From the NCBI RefSeq assembly GCF_900109265.1, contig NZ_FNZM01000012.1, positions 248,001 to 312,000 on the forward strand: a stretch of DNA of 64,000 bases, in the 5' to 3' direction. Below the pieces are notes generated by a model. The model was not told the DNA's origin, did not search any database, and was given only the letters and a program-made list of their open reading frames with translations. The DNA comes from Paraburkholderia tropica (GTDB taxonomy: Bacteria > Pseudomonadota > Gammaproteobacteria > Burkholderiales > Burkholderiaceae). Both the position numbers and the translations under genes were made by a program. This document shows, in pieces, positions 25,918-34,128 of the stretch (positions are counted from its first letter, which is position 1; every line of letters starts with the position of its first letter).

Positions 25918-26727
25918 TCAGCACGCCAGCGGCGCGTGAATCCGATGATTTCGTACTCCGATGTTCTGTCCGGCGCCGCTGCGCGCCGGGCTGCCCGCAC
26001 GCGTATCGAGCCCGCCGCGCGCGCCGACCACGCCCTGAATCAGCCGGTCCATTTCGCCGATCACATTGGCCAGCTCGGCGGTGATCACGGCGAATTCGCG
26101 TCCGTACTGGCCCGCGCGCGCCGCCGCCACGCGTGCATTGAGCGCGACGATGTTGGCGCGCATCGAAATAGTGGCGAGCTGGTCGGCGACTTCGGCTTCG
26201 CGGCGCTGCGTCTGGGCCTCGACGCCGCGCATCGCGTCCTGATACGCGAGCGTGAGCGTCTGCAGCAGATCGAGCAGCGGCGTGGCTTCCGCGGTGAGTT
26301 TCGCGAGCGCGTCGATGGCGTGGATGCCAGTCGTGGCGTTCGCAACGTTCGTGGCGTTCGTGCTGGTCGCACCGCCGCGCTTGTCGATACCGCCGCGTTC
26401 GAGCTGCGCGATCGCGTCGCCTGCGAGCTTCATGAACGCGCGAATGCGCTCGTCGGCGCGGCGCGAGCCGAAGTAAAGCTGACGCAGCGCGTCCGAGAAT
26501 ACGCCCGGAAAATGGCCGTCGCCTTCGACGAGTTGCGCGTGCGCGTCGGCGAACGAGGCAAGGCAGCCGCGCGCGACGCCGAGCGCTTCCTGCCCTTGCG
26601 CGCCGTCCTGCGTCGCGAGCAGCACGTACAGCACGATGCGCTGCGAGAGCATGCGCTGACGCCCCGAGAGGTTGATCAGCTCGCCCACCACTTCTCCGGA
26701 TACCGCTTCGCTGGTTTCGTGCTTCAT
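25918..26727 (-). CDS. Soluble PilJ-N / MCP-hairpin-like protein in the nitrate uptake operon
   Basis: The 269-residue protein has no signal peptide or membrane segment. Residues 13-35 hold the PilJ N-terminal-type motif (LINLSGRQRMLSQRIVLYVL), a module found in nitrate-responsive sensors. After an Asn/Thr-rich linker (121-138), residues 165-235 resemble a methyl-accepting chemotaxis signalling hairpin: ANIVALNARVAAARAGQYGR replaces the usual [20 protein letters not shown]. Adaptation sites are not evident. It is first gene after the attenuated leader and precedes the transporter, so a cytoplasmic nitrate-sensing role is plausible but unproven. Confidence 0.72.
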   Translation of the reverse strand: MKHETSEAVSGEVVGELINLSGRQRMLSQRIVLYVLLATQDGAQGQEALGVARGCLASFADAHAQLVEGDGHFPGVFSDALRQLYFGSRRADERIRAFMKLAGDAIAQLERGGIDKRGGATSTNATNVANATTGIHAIDALAKLTAEATPLLDLLQTLTLAYQDAMRGVEAQTQRREAEVADQLATISMRANIVALNARVAAARAGQYGREFAVITAELANVIGEMDRLIQGVVGARGGLDTRAGSPARSGAGQNIGVRNHRIHAPLAC

Positions 26728-26802
26728 CGTCAGGAGTACAGAATGGATAACAAGCGTGATTGACGAGCGATGCGGCTCGAACAGTCACCAGGCGCGAGCA
26801 CC

Positions 26803-26882
26803 AATAAAAAAGCGTCCCGAAGCGTTGCCTTCACGCGCGTGGCCTGAGCCGAGCCGCGTGTCGGGTTATCGCTTCGGGACGC
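26803..26882 (-). terminator. Leader attenuator of the PilJ-like/nitrate transporter operon
   Basis: GCGTCCCGAAGCG (26870-26882) pairs perfectly over 13 bp with CGCTTCGGGACGC (26812-26824), followed on the minus strand by TTTTTTATT. The loop between the arms is 45 nt and can itself fold. The element GGGCAACGGCGTCCC at its 5' side is identical to that of the nirB leader. It lies about 75 nt before the first ATG. Confidence 0.84.
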
Positions 26883-26904
26883 CGTTGCCCCGCCTGCCGG
26901 ATTC

Positions 26905-26956
26905 ACCCCCGCTCATGCGGGAGTCACGTCAATTCATTGGAGCCATCGTTGGCCCC
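26905..26956 (-). promoter_or_regulatory. Tandem leader hairpins (ANTAR-type) of the nitrate transporter operon
   Basis: On the minus strand the first hairpin is GGGGCC-AACGAT-GGCTCC (26939-26956), a 6-bp stem with one G-U pair and a hexaloop with A1 and G4. Its loop is identical to that of the methyltransferase leader. A second hairpin, ACTCCCGC-ATGA-GCGGGGGT (26905-26924), follows after 14 nt. The first hairpin begins about one base after the start site predicted from the sigma-54 promoter. Confidence 0.68.
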
Positions 26957-26966
26957 GAGCCTATTT

Positions 26967-26982
26967 AGCAATACGTATGCCA
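26967..26982 (-). promoter_or_regulatory. Sigma-54 promoter of the nitrate transporter operon
   Basis: The minus strand reads TGGCATACGTATTGCT. The TGGCA and TTGCW halves and the GG-N10-GC spacing all fit sigma-54. Transcription would begin near 26957, giving a leader of about 230 nt. The remaining bases up to the porin stop (26983-27175) hold no gene. They include a short CCCCG/CGGGG hairpin near 27044-27062 that might end the porin transcript. Confidence 0.75.
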
Positions 26983-27175
26983 ACTGCGTGCCCGACCGCA
27001 TGATGCGCGCGAAAACGCCGATGGCGTAAGGCTTTGGCAAGAGACCCCGTTTCAGGCGGGGAAACCATGCGCGGGCCGCGTGCATGACGCAGCGCCGCAT
27101 TCGTGTGCCTGCGATGAATGCTGCTGGTGCACCGCCACGACGCGGCGCACCATCGGCGGGCGCGCGGCCGCGCGC

Positions 27176-28315
27176 TCAGAACCGGTGCCGGATGCCCACG
27201 CCCACGACCGTCTGCTGATCGCTGCTCGACGCCGACTGGCCGCTCACGTCCGCGCCCAGGCCCGAGCCGTCGGCGGCAATATGCTGCCAGCTCACCTGCG
27301 TATACAGATCGGTGCGCTTCGAGAGGTAGTAATCGGCTTCCACCGACACTTCATGCCAGCGCGGATGATGCTGGCCGCTCGCGCTCGACATCGTCGCCTG
27401 CGTATACGTGTACTCGCCGCCCAGGCTGAACGAGGGCGTGAAGTGATAGACCGCGTTCAGCTCGTAGTTCGAGAAGTTCGCGCCCTCGCCGTTCGCCGCG
27501 ATGCCGAGGCTGTTCGCGCCGTTGATCGTATCGAGTCCGCCGAGTTGCGTGCGCGTCCACACGAAACCCACGCGCGCGTTGCCCGCGAGCCAGTTCACGC
27601 CCGCGCCGTAAATGCGCTGCTGCGCGGCGATGAAGGTGCGCTCGGTCAGCGTGATCGCGCCATTCGTGTTGCTGCTGCCGCCGTTGTTCGCCTGGAGATA
27701 GCCTGCCGCGAACAGCAGCGAACCCGTGTCGTACGACGCGCCGAGGCTGTAGACGCGGTTGTCGTCGAAGCCGCCCGCTTCGTTCGAGAAACCGTAGAGC
27801 GCGCCGAACTTCACGCCGCCGTAGTTCGCGCTCGCGTACTTGACGGCATTGTTCACGCGGAACGAGTTGTTGAGGTTGTCGTTGTCGTACGGGTGCGCGC
27901 TCAGGTTGTTGCCGCCGGGGTGCTGGCCCGTGAAGCTCAGCGGCGCGAGGTAATCGACTACCGAGTCGTACTGGCGGCCGAGTGTCAGCGCGCCGTAGCG
28001 CGCGTTTTCGAGCCCGACGTACGACTGGAAGCCGAACATGCGGCCGCCCTGGCGCAGCGTGCCGTTCATCACCGAGAAGCCGCTTTCGAGCTGGAAGATC
28101 GCGGCCGTGCCGCCGCCCAGATCCTCGCGCCCCTTGAAGCCCCAGTGGCTGCCGGTCACGTTGCCGCTGCCCGCCGCCACGACGTTGTGCCCGCCCGAGT
28201 TGCTGTTGAACGAAAGACCGGCGTCGATGATGCCGTACAGCGTCACGCTGTCCTGCGCATGCGCCGCGCAGGTCCATGCCGCCGCGCACGCGGCGACCAG
28301 GAATGTCTTTTTCAT
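27176..28315 (-). CDS. General outer-membrane porin (Burkholderiales type)
   Basis: The 379-residue protein has a signal peptide (MKKTFLVAACAAAWTCAAHA, cut after AHA) and then QDSVTLYGIIDAGLSF, the usual start of Gram-negative porin-4 family trimers. It ends in RHRF with the terminal Phe needed for outer-membrane insertion. Repeated Tyr/Gly-rich strands and the WGFKGREDLGGGTAAIFQLE segment fit the family. The ATG at 28315 was chosen because the signal peptide begins there. It is a single gene, closely similar in pattern to the porin at 55444. Confidence 0.93.
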   Translation of the reverse strand: MKKTFLVAACAAAWTCAAHAQDSVTLYGIIDAGLSFNSNSGGHNVVAAGSGNVTGSHWGFKGREDLGGGTAAIFQLESGFSVMNGTLRQGGRMFGFQSYVGLENARYGALTLGRQYDSVVDYLAPLSFTGQHPGGNNLSAHPYDNDNLNNSFRVNNAVKYASANYGGVKFGALYGFSNEAGGFDDNRVYSLGASYDTGSLLFAAGYLQANNGGSSNTNGAITLTERTFIAAQQRIYGAGVNWLAGNARVGFVWTRTQLGGLDTINGANSLGIAANGEGANFSNYELNAVYHFTPSFSLGGEYTYTQATMSSASGQHHPRWHEVSVEADYYLSKRTDLYTQVSWQHIAADGSGLGADVSGQSASSSDQQTVVGVGIRHRF

Positions 28316-28482
28316 AATGCCCTGTTGTATGTCGTGTTGGTTCGAGTTGTCGTTCGCGGCGTGGCCGCGTGCCTGTCCGATGCGCGCGCGTGCGCGCGAT
28401 GGCGCGGCGTCGCGAAACGACGCGCCATCGGCACAGCGGAACAAACGGATGGAGGGTGGGCTGGCTGGGCCGCGCGGCACGC

Positions 28483-29313
28483 TTAACGCGTGTGGCGACT
28501 GGCGATGCCCTGGCGATCGGCGATGCCGTCGATCAGCACTTGATGAAGACCGCGCGAGCAAGGCTCGATGCGTGCGCGGACTCCGAAAACCTGCGCAAGA
28601 CTGGCGGGCGTGACGACTTCGGCGCTCGGGCCGAAGTGCGCGATGTGCCCGTCGTGCAGCAGCATCGCGCGATCACAGGCGCGCAACGCCGCGTTGATGT
28701 CGTGTAGAACGACTACGGTGGCGATGCCGCGCTCGCGCGTGACGTCGCGCAGTACCGCCATCACCTGATACTGGTGATTGAGATCGAGCGCCGAGAGCGG
28801 CTCGTCGAGCAGCAGCACCTGCGGCTCGCGCACCAGCGCCTGCGCAATGCCGACGAGCTGGCGCTGGCCGCCCGAGAGTTCGTCGAGCGAGCGGTTCGCG
28901 AGCGTCGCGATGTCGAGCCGTTCGAGCGTCGCGTGCGCCGTCGCGAGATCGCGCTGCGCGGCGGTTCCGGTGCGCTCGCGCAAGGCCGGATCGCGGCCCG
29001 CGCGCGCGGCCACCAGCACCGACTCCAGCACCTGCAGCCGCACGCCCGCCGGCAAGGCCTGCGGCAGATAGACCACGCTGTGCGAACGCGCGCTCGCCGC
29101 CGTGAGCGCGAGCGGCGCGCCATCGAGCGTGAGCGAACCCGCCGCCGGTTTCGCAAGGCCCGCGAGCGTGCGCAGCAGCGTGGACTTGCCGCTGCCATTC
29201 GGCCCGAGCAGCGCCGTGATCTCGCCGCGCGGCAGCGGCCCGGCGCTCAGGCCGCGCAGCACGTCGCGGCGGCCATACCGCACGCTCAGGTCGTGAATCG
29301 CGAGACCGTTCAT
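28483..29313 (-). CDS. Iron-siderophore/heme-type ABC importer, ATPase subunit
   Basis: The 276-residue protein is an ABC ATPase of the FecE/BtuD kind. It has Walker A GPNGSGKSTLL near residue 38, the signature LSGGQRQLVGIAQAL near 143 and Walker B VLLLDEPLSALD near 165. It energises uptake through the permease encoded just upstream; the genes overlap by 4 bp. The order binding protein-permease-ATPase on one strand forms a complete importer. The substrate is inferred to be an iron chelate from family and the Fur-like box upstream. Confidence 0.9.
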   Translation of the reverse strand: MNGLAIHDLSVRYGRRDVLRGLSAGPLPRGEITALLGPNGSGKSTLLRTLAGLAKPAAGSLTLDGAPLALTAASARSHSVVYLPQALPAGVRLQVLESVLVAARAGRDPALRERTGTAAQRDLATAHATLERLDIATLANRSLDELSGGQRQLVGIAQALVREPQVLLLDEPLSALDLNHQYQVMAVLRDVTRERGIATVVVLHDINAALRACDRAMLLHDGHIAHFGPSAEVVTPASLAQVFGVRARIEPCSRGLHQVLIDGIADRQGIASRHTR

Positions 29314-30452
29314 GCCGAGCCTCCCTGCGAGCGCACCACGATGCCGAGGAACAGCGGAATGCCCACCAGCGCCGTGACGATGCCGACCGGAATCAGCACG
29401 CCCGGAATCAGCAGCTTCGAGGCGATCGACGCCATCGACAGCATCAGCGCGCCGAGCAACAGGCTGCCCGGCAGATAGAAGCGATGGTCCTCGCCGAACA
29501 GCGCGCGCGCGACGTGCGGCGCGATCAGCCCGACAAAACCGATGGTGCCGACGAACGACACCGCGAGCGCCGAGAGCACCGCCACGCGCAGCAGCGTGCC
29601 CAGACGCAGCCGCTTCACATCGATGCCGAAGCTCGCCGCGCGGTCTTCGCCGAGACGCAGCGCGGTCAGCGCCCACGCGTTTTTCATCGAGAGCGGCAAG
29701 GCGATCGCGAGCGCCGCCGCGAGCACGCCGATCTTCGGCCAGTCCGCGCGCGCGAGCGAGCCGAGCGTCCAGAACACGAGACCCTGGAGCGCGTCGGCGG
29801 ACGCGATGAACTGCATCAGCTCGACGAGCGCATGAAACGAGAACACCAGTGCGATGCCCATCAGCACCACGCCCGCCGTGCTCATGCCGCGCCAGCGCGC
29901 GACCAGATCGAGCACGAGCGCCGAGGCGAACGCGAACACGAACGCATTGGCGGAGACGATCCACGTCTGCGCCACGCCCGGAATCGCGAGATCGAGCACG
30001 ATGGCCAGCGACGCGCCGAACGCCGCCGCCGCCGACACGCCCAGCGTGTACGGACTCGCGAGCGGATTGTTGAGGATGGTCTGCATCTCCGCGCCCGAGA
30101 GGCCGAGCGCCGCGCCGACCGCGAGCGCCATCACCGCGTAAGGCAAGCGGATCTGCCAGACGATCACGGCGTTGGCCGGATCGGCGGACGCGCGTTCGAA
30201 CAGCGTGCGCAGCAGCGTCGCGAGCGGCAGGCCCGACGGCCCGGAACTGAGATCGACGAGCAGCGACGCCGCGATCAGCAGCGCGACCGCCACCAGCAGG
30301 AGCGCGCGCCGGCGCGTGAGCCGCGTGTAGGCGCGCAACTGCCGCGCGGCCTCCTCGCCTTGCGCAGCGCGCCTCGCTTCGGCATCAGCATCGGCGTCGG
30401 CTTCGGGGTGCGCGCGCCAGCCCGAACCGGCCGGCAGGCGCGCGTCGCTCAT
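29310..30452 (-). CDS. FecCD-family ABC importer permease
   Basis: The 380-residue permease has about ten membrane helices and the FecCD landmarks GAALGLSGAEMQTILNNPLA near residue 112 and FVGTIGFVGLIAPHVAR near 296. The first 45 residues are an unusual charged, low-complexity cytoplasmic extension (Ala/Asp/Glu/Arg-rich) ahead of the first helix. It overlaps the binding-protein stop and the ATPase start by 4 bp each, so the three genes are translationally coupled. Confidence 0.91.
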   Translation of the reverse strand: MSDARLPAGSGWRAHPEADADADAEARRAAQGEEAARQLRAYTRLTRRRALLLVAVALLIAASLLVDLSSGPSGLPLATLLRTLFERASADPANAVIVWQIRLPYAVMALAVGAALGLSGAEMQTILNNPLASPYTLGVSAAAAFGASLAIVLDLAIPGVAQTWIVSANAFVFAFASALVLDLVARWRGMSTAGVVLMGIALVFSFHALVELMQFIASADALQGLVFWTLGSLARADWPKIGVLAAALAIALPLSMKNAWALTALRLGEDRAASFGIDVKRLRLGTLLRVAVLSALAVSFVGTIGFVGLIAPHVARALFGEDHRFYLPGSLLLGALMLSMASIASKLLIPGVLIPVGIVTALVGIPLFLGIVVRSQGGSA

Positions 30453-31735
30453 CGCGCGGCCTCGTTCTGCGCGCCGGCCTGGGTTTGCAGCGGCGCATCG
30501 ACCCAATCGGTGCCGCTCACCGGCACGGCCAGGAAGCGTCGATACAACTCCTCCTGCGTCGTCTTCACGTCGAGCGATTTGAACTGCTGCGGATAGAACC
30601 ACTTCGCGAACGCCTCGATCGCCAGAATGTTGTACGGCGAGTCGTAGTAGTTGTGCGAGATGCCGTGCACGCGGCCATCGTGAATCGCCTTGATGGTGTC
30701 GAAGCCCGGACGCGCCACCAGTTGCGCGAGGCTCGCCTGCGCATCGTGCTCGCTCGTTTCCGCGCCCACGCGCAGCGACGCGAGGCCCGGCTTGGTGCGG
30801 CTGCCGGTGGCGATATAGACATCGGGCTTCGAGGCGATCACCTGCTCCATGCTGATGTCGCCGAGCACGCCCGGCAGCAGATCCGCCGCGATATTGCGGC
30901 CGCCCGCGGCCTGCACGAACTCGCCGAAATTGCCCTTGCCCGCCGTGTGGCAGCAGCCCGCGTCCCACACGCCCGCGAGCATGTCGACGAACACCTTCGG
31001 ACGCTGGTTCTCCGGAATCTTGTCGACGACGTTCTCGACCGCCGCGAGATGCTGCCGGTAGAACGCGATATACGCATCGGCCTGCTGCTCGCGGTGCAGC
31101 ACCTGGCCGAGCAGCTTGATGCTCGGCAGCGTGTTCTGCATCGGGTGCACGCGGAAGTCGATGAACACCACCGTCGTGCCGGTCGCTTCCAGTTGCTTCA
31201 CGAGCGCGTTGTAGCGGCTCGGGCCGTGACCGGCGACGCTGAAAATCGCCACGTCGGGCTTGAGCGCGAGCGCCTTTTCGTCGCTGATGCTGTCCTCGGT
31301 CGCCTTGCCGATCAGCGCAATCGTGCGGATCTGCGGGAACTTGCGCGCGTAGGCGTCGAAGGTCTGCGGGTCCATCGCGGGCAGATCGCCCTGCCAGCCG
31401 ACGATGCGCGCGAGCGGCTGCTGGCCTTCGAGCAGCGCGAGCGCCGACAGCAGACGGCTTTCGCCGAGCAGGATGCGGTGCGGATTGGCGGGAATCTTCA
31501 CCGTGCGGCCGGCGAGGTCGGTGACGGTCTGCGCGGCGGGCGCGGCCGCGGCATTGACCGTGGCGGCCGCGCTCGACGTGGCGGGTGCAGCAGGCGTGGC
31601 GGCCCACACCTGCGAGGCGCTCAGGCACAGCCCCATCGCCAGCGTGGCCGCGGCGGCGGCCGTGCGTGCAAGGCGGGCGAAAGGTTCGGCGTGCGACGCA
31701 ATCGCGGCGCGGGAAACGGGCGTGATATAGTTCAT
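30449..31735 (-). CDS. Periplasmic binding protein of an iron-type ABC importer
   Basis: The 428-residue protein has a long N-terminal signal region (hydrophobic about residues 25-45, ending QVWA) and an Ala-rich linker. The class-III binding-protein fold has the TVKIPANPHRILLGE start and a C-terminal lobe with YYDSPYNILAIEAFAKWFYP. A double cysteine (DAGCCHTAG) lies near residue 262. It delivers the ligand to the FecCD permease. No Shine-Dalgarno is visible before the ATG, because the Fur-like box directly abuts it. A later start inside the signal region cannot be excluded. Confidence 0.86.
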   Translation of the reverse strand: MNYITPVSRAAIASHAEPFARLARTAAAAATLAMGLCLSASQVWAATPAAPATSSAAATVNAAAAPAAQTVTDLAGRTVKIPANPHRILLGESRLLSALALLEGQQPLARIVGWQGDLPAMDPQTFDAYARKFPQIRTIALIGKATEDSISDEKALALKPDVAIFSVAGHGPSRYNALVKQLEATGTTVVFIDFRVHPMQNTLPSIKLLGQVLHREQQADAYIAFYRQHLAAVENVVDKIPENQRPKVFVDMLAGVWDAGCCHTAGKGNFGEFVQAAGGRNIAADLLPGVLGDISMEQVIASKPDVYIATGSRTKPGLASLRVGAETSEHDAQASLAQLVARPGFDTIKAIHDGRVHGISHNYYDSPYNILAIEAFAKWFYPQQFKSLDVKTTQEELYRRFLAVPVSGTDWVDAPLQTQAGAQNEAAR

Positions 31736-31736
31736 A

Positions 31737-31755
31737 AATGAGAACGATTGCTATT
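31737..31755. promoter_or_regulatory. Fur-box-like site between the iron importer and the two-component system
   Basis: AATGAGAACGATTGCTATT on the plus strand (read in reverse as GCAAATAGCAATCGTTCTCATTT with flanks) resembles the Fur consensus of GATAAT/ATTATC repeats. It is AT-rich in a GC-rich setting and touches the importer start codon. Control of both divergent operons by iron is an inference. Confidence 0.55.
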
Positions 31756-31858
31756 TGCAGGCCACACTTTAGCGGCGCGATGTAATGGCAATGTGTTGAG
31801 AAGCGGCGCTTTTGTAATGGAATGTGTTGGCGCCGCCCGCAGCGGAAAAAGAACAGCG

Positions 31859-32623
31859 ATGGACCACATACTCGTCGTCGACGACGACCCCAATATCCGC
31901 ACGCTCCTGCGCGACTATCTGCGCGACATGGGCTACGAAGCGAGCGCGGCCACCAATGGCGCGCAGATGAAGCAGACGCTGCGCCAGCAAAAGATCGACC
32001 TGATCGTGCTCGACCTCATGCTCGACGGCGAGGACGGCCTCGATCTCACGCGCGAATTGCGCCGCGAAAACGCGGTGCCGATCATCATGCTGTCGGCGCG
32101 CGGCGGCCTGCTCGACCGCATTCTCGGCCTCGAAATGGGCGCCGACGACTATCTGCCCAAGCCCTTCGATCCGCGCGAACTGGTCGCGAAGATCAAGGTC
32201 GTGCTGCGCCGTGCGCGCGTCGTGCCGGGTTCGGGTTCGCCCCACGCGGCGCATGCGCACCCTGCGCCGCACGCCCAGCACGGACGCCACGGCGACGCCA
32301 GCGCGTTCGTGAGTTTCGCGGGCTGGCGTCTGGACACACGCATGAAGCAGATGCTCTCGCCCGACGGCGTGGTGGTCTCGCTTGGCGGCTCCGATTACCG
32401 CACGCTGCGCACGCTGCTCGATCATCCGAACCGGCCGCTGTCGCGAGAATTTCTGCTCGAACAGGTGTTCGACAAGGACCACACGCCGCTCGACCGTTCG
32501 ATCGACGTGTGCGTGAGCCGTCTGCGCCATCACCTCAAGGATTCGGCGCGCAATGCCGCGCTGATCCGCACGGTGCGCAACGAGGGCTACATGCTGGTCG
32601 CCGATGTGAGCCACGAAGCGTGA
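31859..32623 (+). CDS. OmpR-family response regulator with His-rich linker
   Basis: The 254-residue protein has a receiver domain (acidic pocket Asp8-Asp10, phospho-acceptor Asp52, Lys in YLPKPF near 102). A winged-helix DNA-binding domain follows (GGSDYRTLRTLLDHPNRPLSRE to RTVRNEGYML). Between them, at about 123-150, the linker contains six histidines within 18 residues, which is unusual and may bind metal. It overlaps the histidine kinase gene by 4 bp and is divergent from the iron importer, so a metal-related stimulus is plausible. Confidence 0.9.
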   Translation: MDHILVVDDDPNIRTLLRDYLRDMGYEASAATNGAQMKQTLRQQKIDLIVLDLMLDGEDGLDLTRELRRENAVPIIMLSARGGLLDRILGLEMGADDYLPKPFDPRELVAKIKVVLRRARVVPGSGSPHAAHAHPAPHAQHGRHGDASAFVSFAGWRLDTRMKQMLSPDGVVVSLGGSDYRTLRTLLDHPNRPLSREFLLEQVFDKDHTPLDRSIDVCVSRLRHHLKDSARNAALIRTVRNEGYMLVADVSHEA

Positions 32624-34119
32624 CGACGCCGGACGCCCCGACGTGTGGCTTGCAACGGGGTCTGCAACGCGGATGGCAGCGCGTGAAGCGCGCCTTCTGG
32701 CCCGACACGCTGTTCGGCCGTCTCGTGCTGATCCTCGCGGCGGGCATGTTCGCGGGCCAGTTGCTCACCAGCACGATCTGGTTCGACACGCACGACAACC
32801 GCACGCTCGAAATCCCCGCGCGCCTGTTCGCGAGCCGCCTCGCCGATACCGTGCGCCTGCTCGAACGCGCGCCCGACGCCGCCGCGCGCGCGAGCGTGCT
32901 GAGCGCACTCGGCGACGACCGCTACCAGTTGCATTGGGTGCAGGGCACGCCGCCCGCCGCGCCGCCCGCGCCCTCGCTCACGTTGCGCGCGACGGGCGGG
33001 CTGATCGAAGGCGTGATCCGCAAACGCCTCGGCACGCTCATCGAAGTGCGTCTGCTCGATGCGCATCTGCGCGACGACGACGGCCGTCATCGCGGCATCC
33101 TCAGCCTGTTCGACTCGCGCATGCCGACGGGCGATTTCCACGTACTCCTGAATATTCCGCAGCAAGGCTGGCTCGAGATTCAATCGAAGGAAGGCCAGGC
33201 CGGCATGCATTCGGAACGCGGCGAACTCGTGTTCGATTATTTGCTGCGGATTTATCTGCTGCGCTTCGCGGCGGTCTGCGCGATTGCGTTCGTCGGCGTG
33301 CGTTTCGCGCTCGCGCCGTTGCGTCAACTCACGCGTGCGGCGCAGGCGCTCGGCCGCAACATCCATCGGGCACCGCTGCCCGAAACCGGGCCGCAGGAAG
33401 TGCGCAGCGCGGCGCATTCATTCAACGCGATGCAGCAGCAATTGATCGACAGCTTCGCGCAGCGCGCGCGCTTTCTCGCGGCGGTTTCGCACGATCTGCG
33501 CTCGCCGCTCACGCGCTTGCGGCTGCGCGCGGAAATGCTGCCCGATCCCGCGTGGCGCGAGCGGCTGCGCGGCGACCTCGATGAAATGGAAGCGATGGTG
33601 CGCGCGACGCTCGACGTCGTGCAAGGCGTGGAAGTCACGGAGGCGCATCAGAAAATCGATCTCGACTCGATGCTCGAAGGCCTCGCCGCCGACGCGCGCG
33701 AGGCCGGTCAGGCCGTCAGCGTGACCGGCGCGACGCGTGCGCCCGTGCGCGGCTTTGCGCGCAATCTCAAGCGCGGTCTGCAAAATCTCGTGGACAACGC
33801 GATCCGCTACGGCGGCGCGGCGCACATCGCGGTGCGCGACGATGGCGACAGCGTGCACGTGACCGTGAGCGACAACGGCCCCGGTATCGCCGACGACGCG
33901 TTGCGCGAACGCGTGTTCGAGCCGTATTTCCGCATTGCCTCGCTGCGGCGCGATGACGGCGGCGAAGGCGAAGCGCAGGCAGGCGGCACGGGCCTCGGAC
34001 TCACCATCGCGCGCAGCGTGGCCGCCGCGCACGGCGGCACCCTCACGCTCGTAAATCGCATCGAACAGGGCCGCATCGCCGGTCTGGACGCCGAACTCGT
34101 GCTGCCGCGCGACGACTGA
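32620..34119 (+). CDS. Membrane sensor histidine kinase
   Basis: The 499-residue protein starts with a GTG overlapping the regulator stop. It has two membrane helices (about 30-50 and 205-228) flanking a periplasmic sensor of about 150 residues, then a HAMP region. The DHp box is FLAAVSHDLRSPL with His291, and the ATPase domain has LVDNAIRYGG, DNGPGIAD and GTGLGLTIA. It is complete and should phosphorylate the adjacent regulator. The sensor domain gave no recognised family. It is of the EnvZ-like class by architecture. Confidence 0.9.
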   Translation: MTTPDAPTCGLQRGLQRGWQRVKRAFWPDTLFGRLVLILAAGMFAGQLLTSTIWFDTHDNRTLEIPARLFASRLADTVRLLERAPDAAARASVLSALGDDRYQLHWVQGTPPAAPPAPSLTLRATGGLIEGVIRKRLGTLIEVRLLDAHLRDDDGRHRGILSLFDSRMPTGDFHVLLNIPQQGWLEIQSKEGQAGMHSERGELVFDYLLRIYLLRFAAVCAIAFVGVRFALAPLRQLTRAAQALGRNIHRAPLPETGPQEVRSAAHSFNAMQQQLIDSFAQRARFLAAVSHDLRSPLTRLRLRAEMLPDPAWRERLRGDLDEMEAMVRATLDVVQGVEVTEAHQKIDLDSMLEGLAADAREAGQAVSVTGATRAPVRGFARNLKRGLQNLVDNAIRYGGAAHIAVRDDGDSVHVTVSDNGPGIADDALRERVFEPYFRIASLRRDDGGEGEAQAGGTGLGLTIARSVAAAHGGTLTLVNRIEQGRIAGLDAELVLPRDD

Positions 34120-34128
34120 TCCACACGC

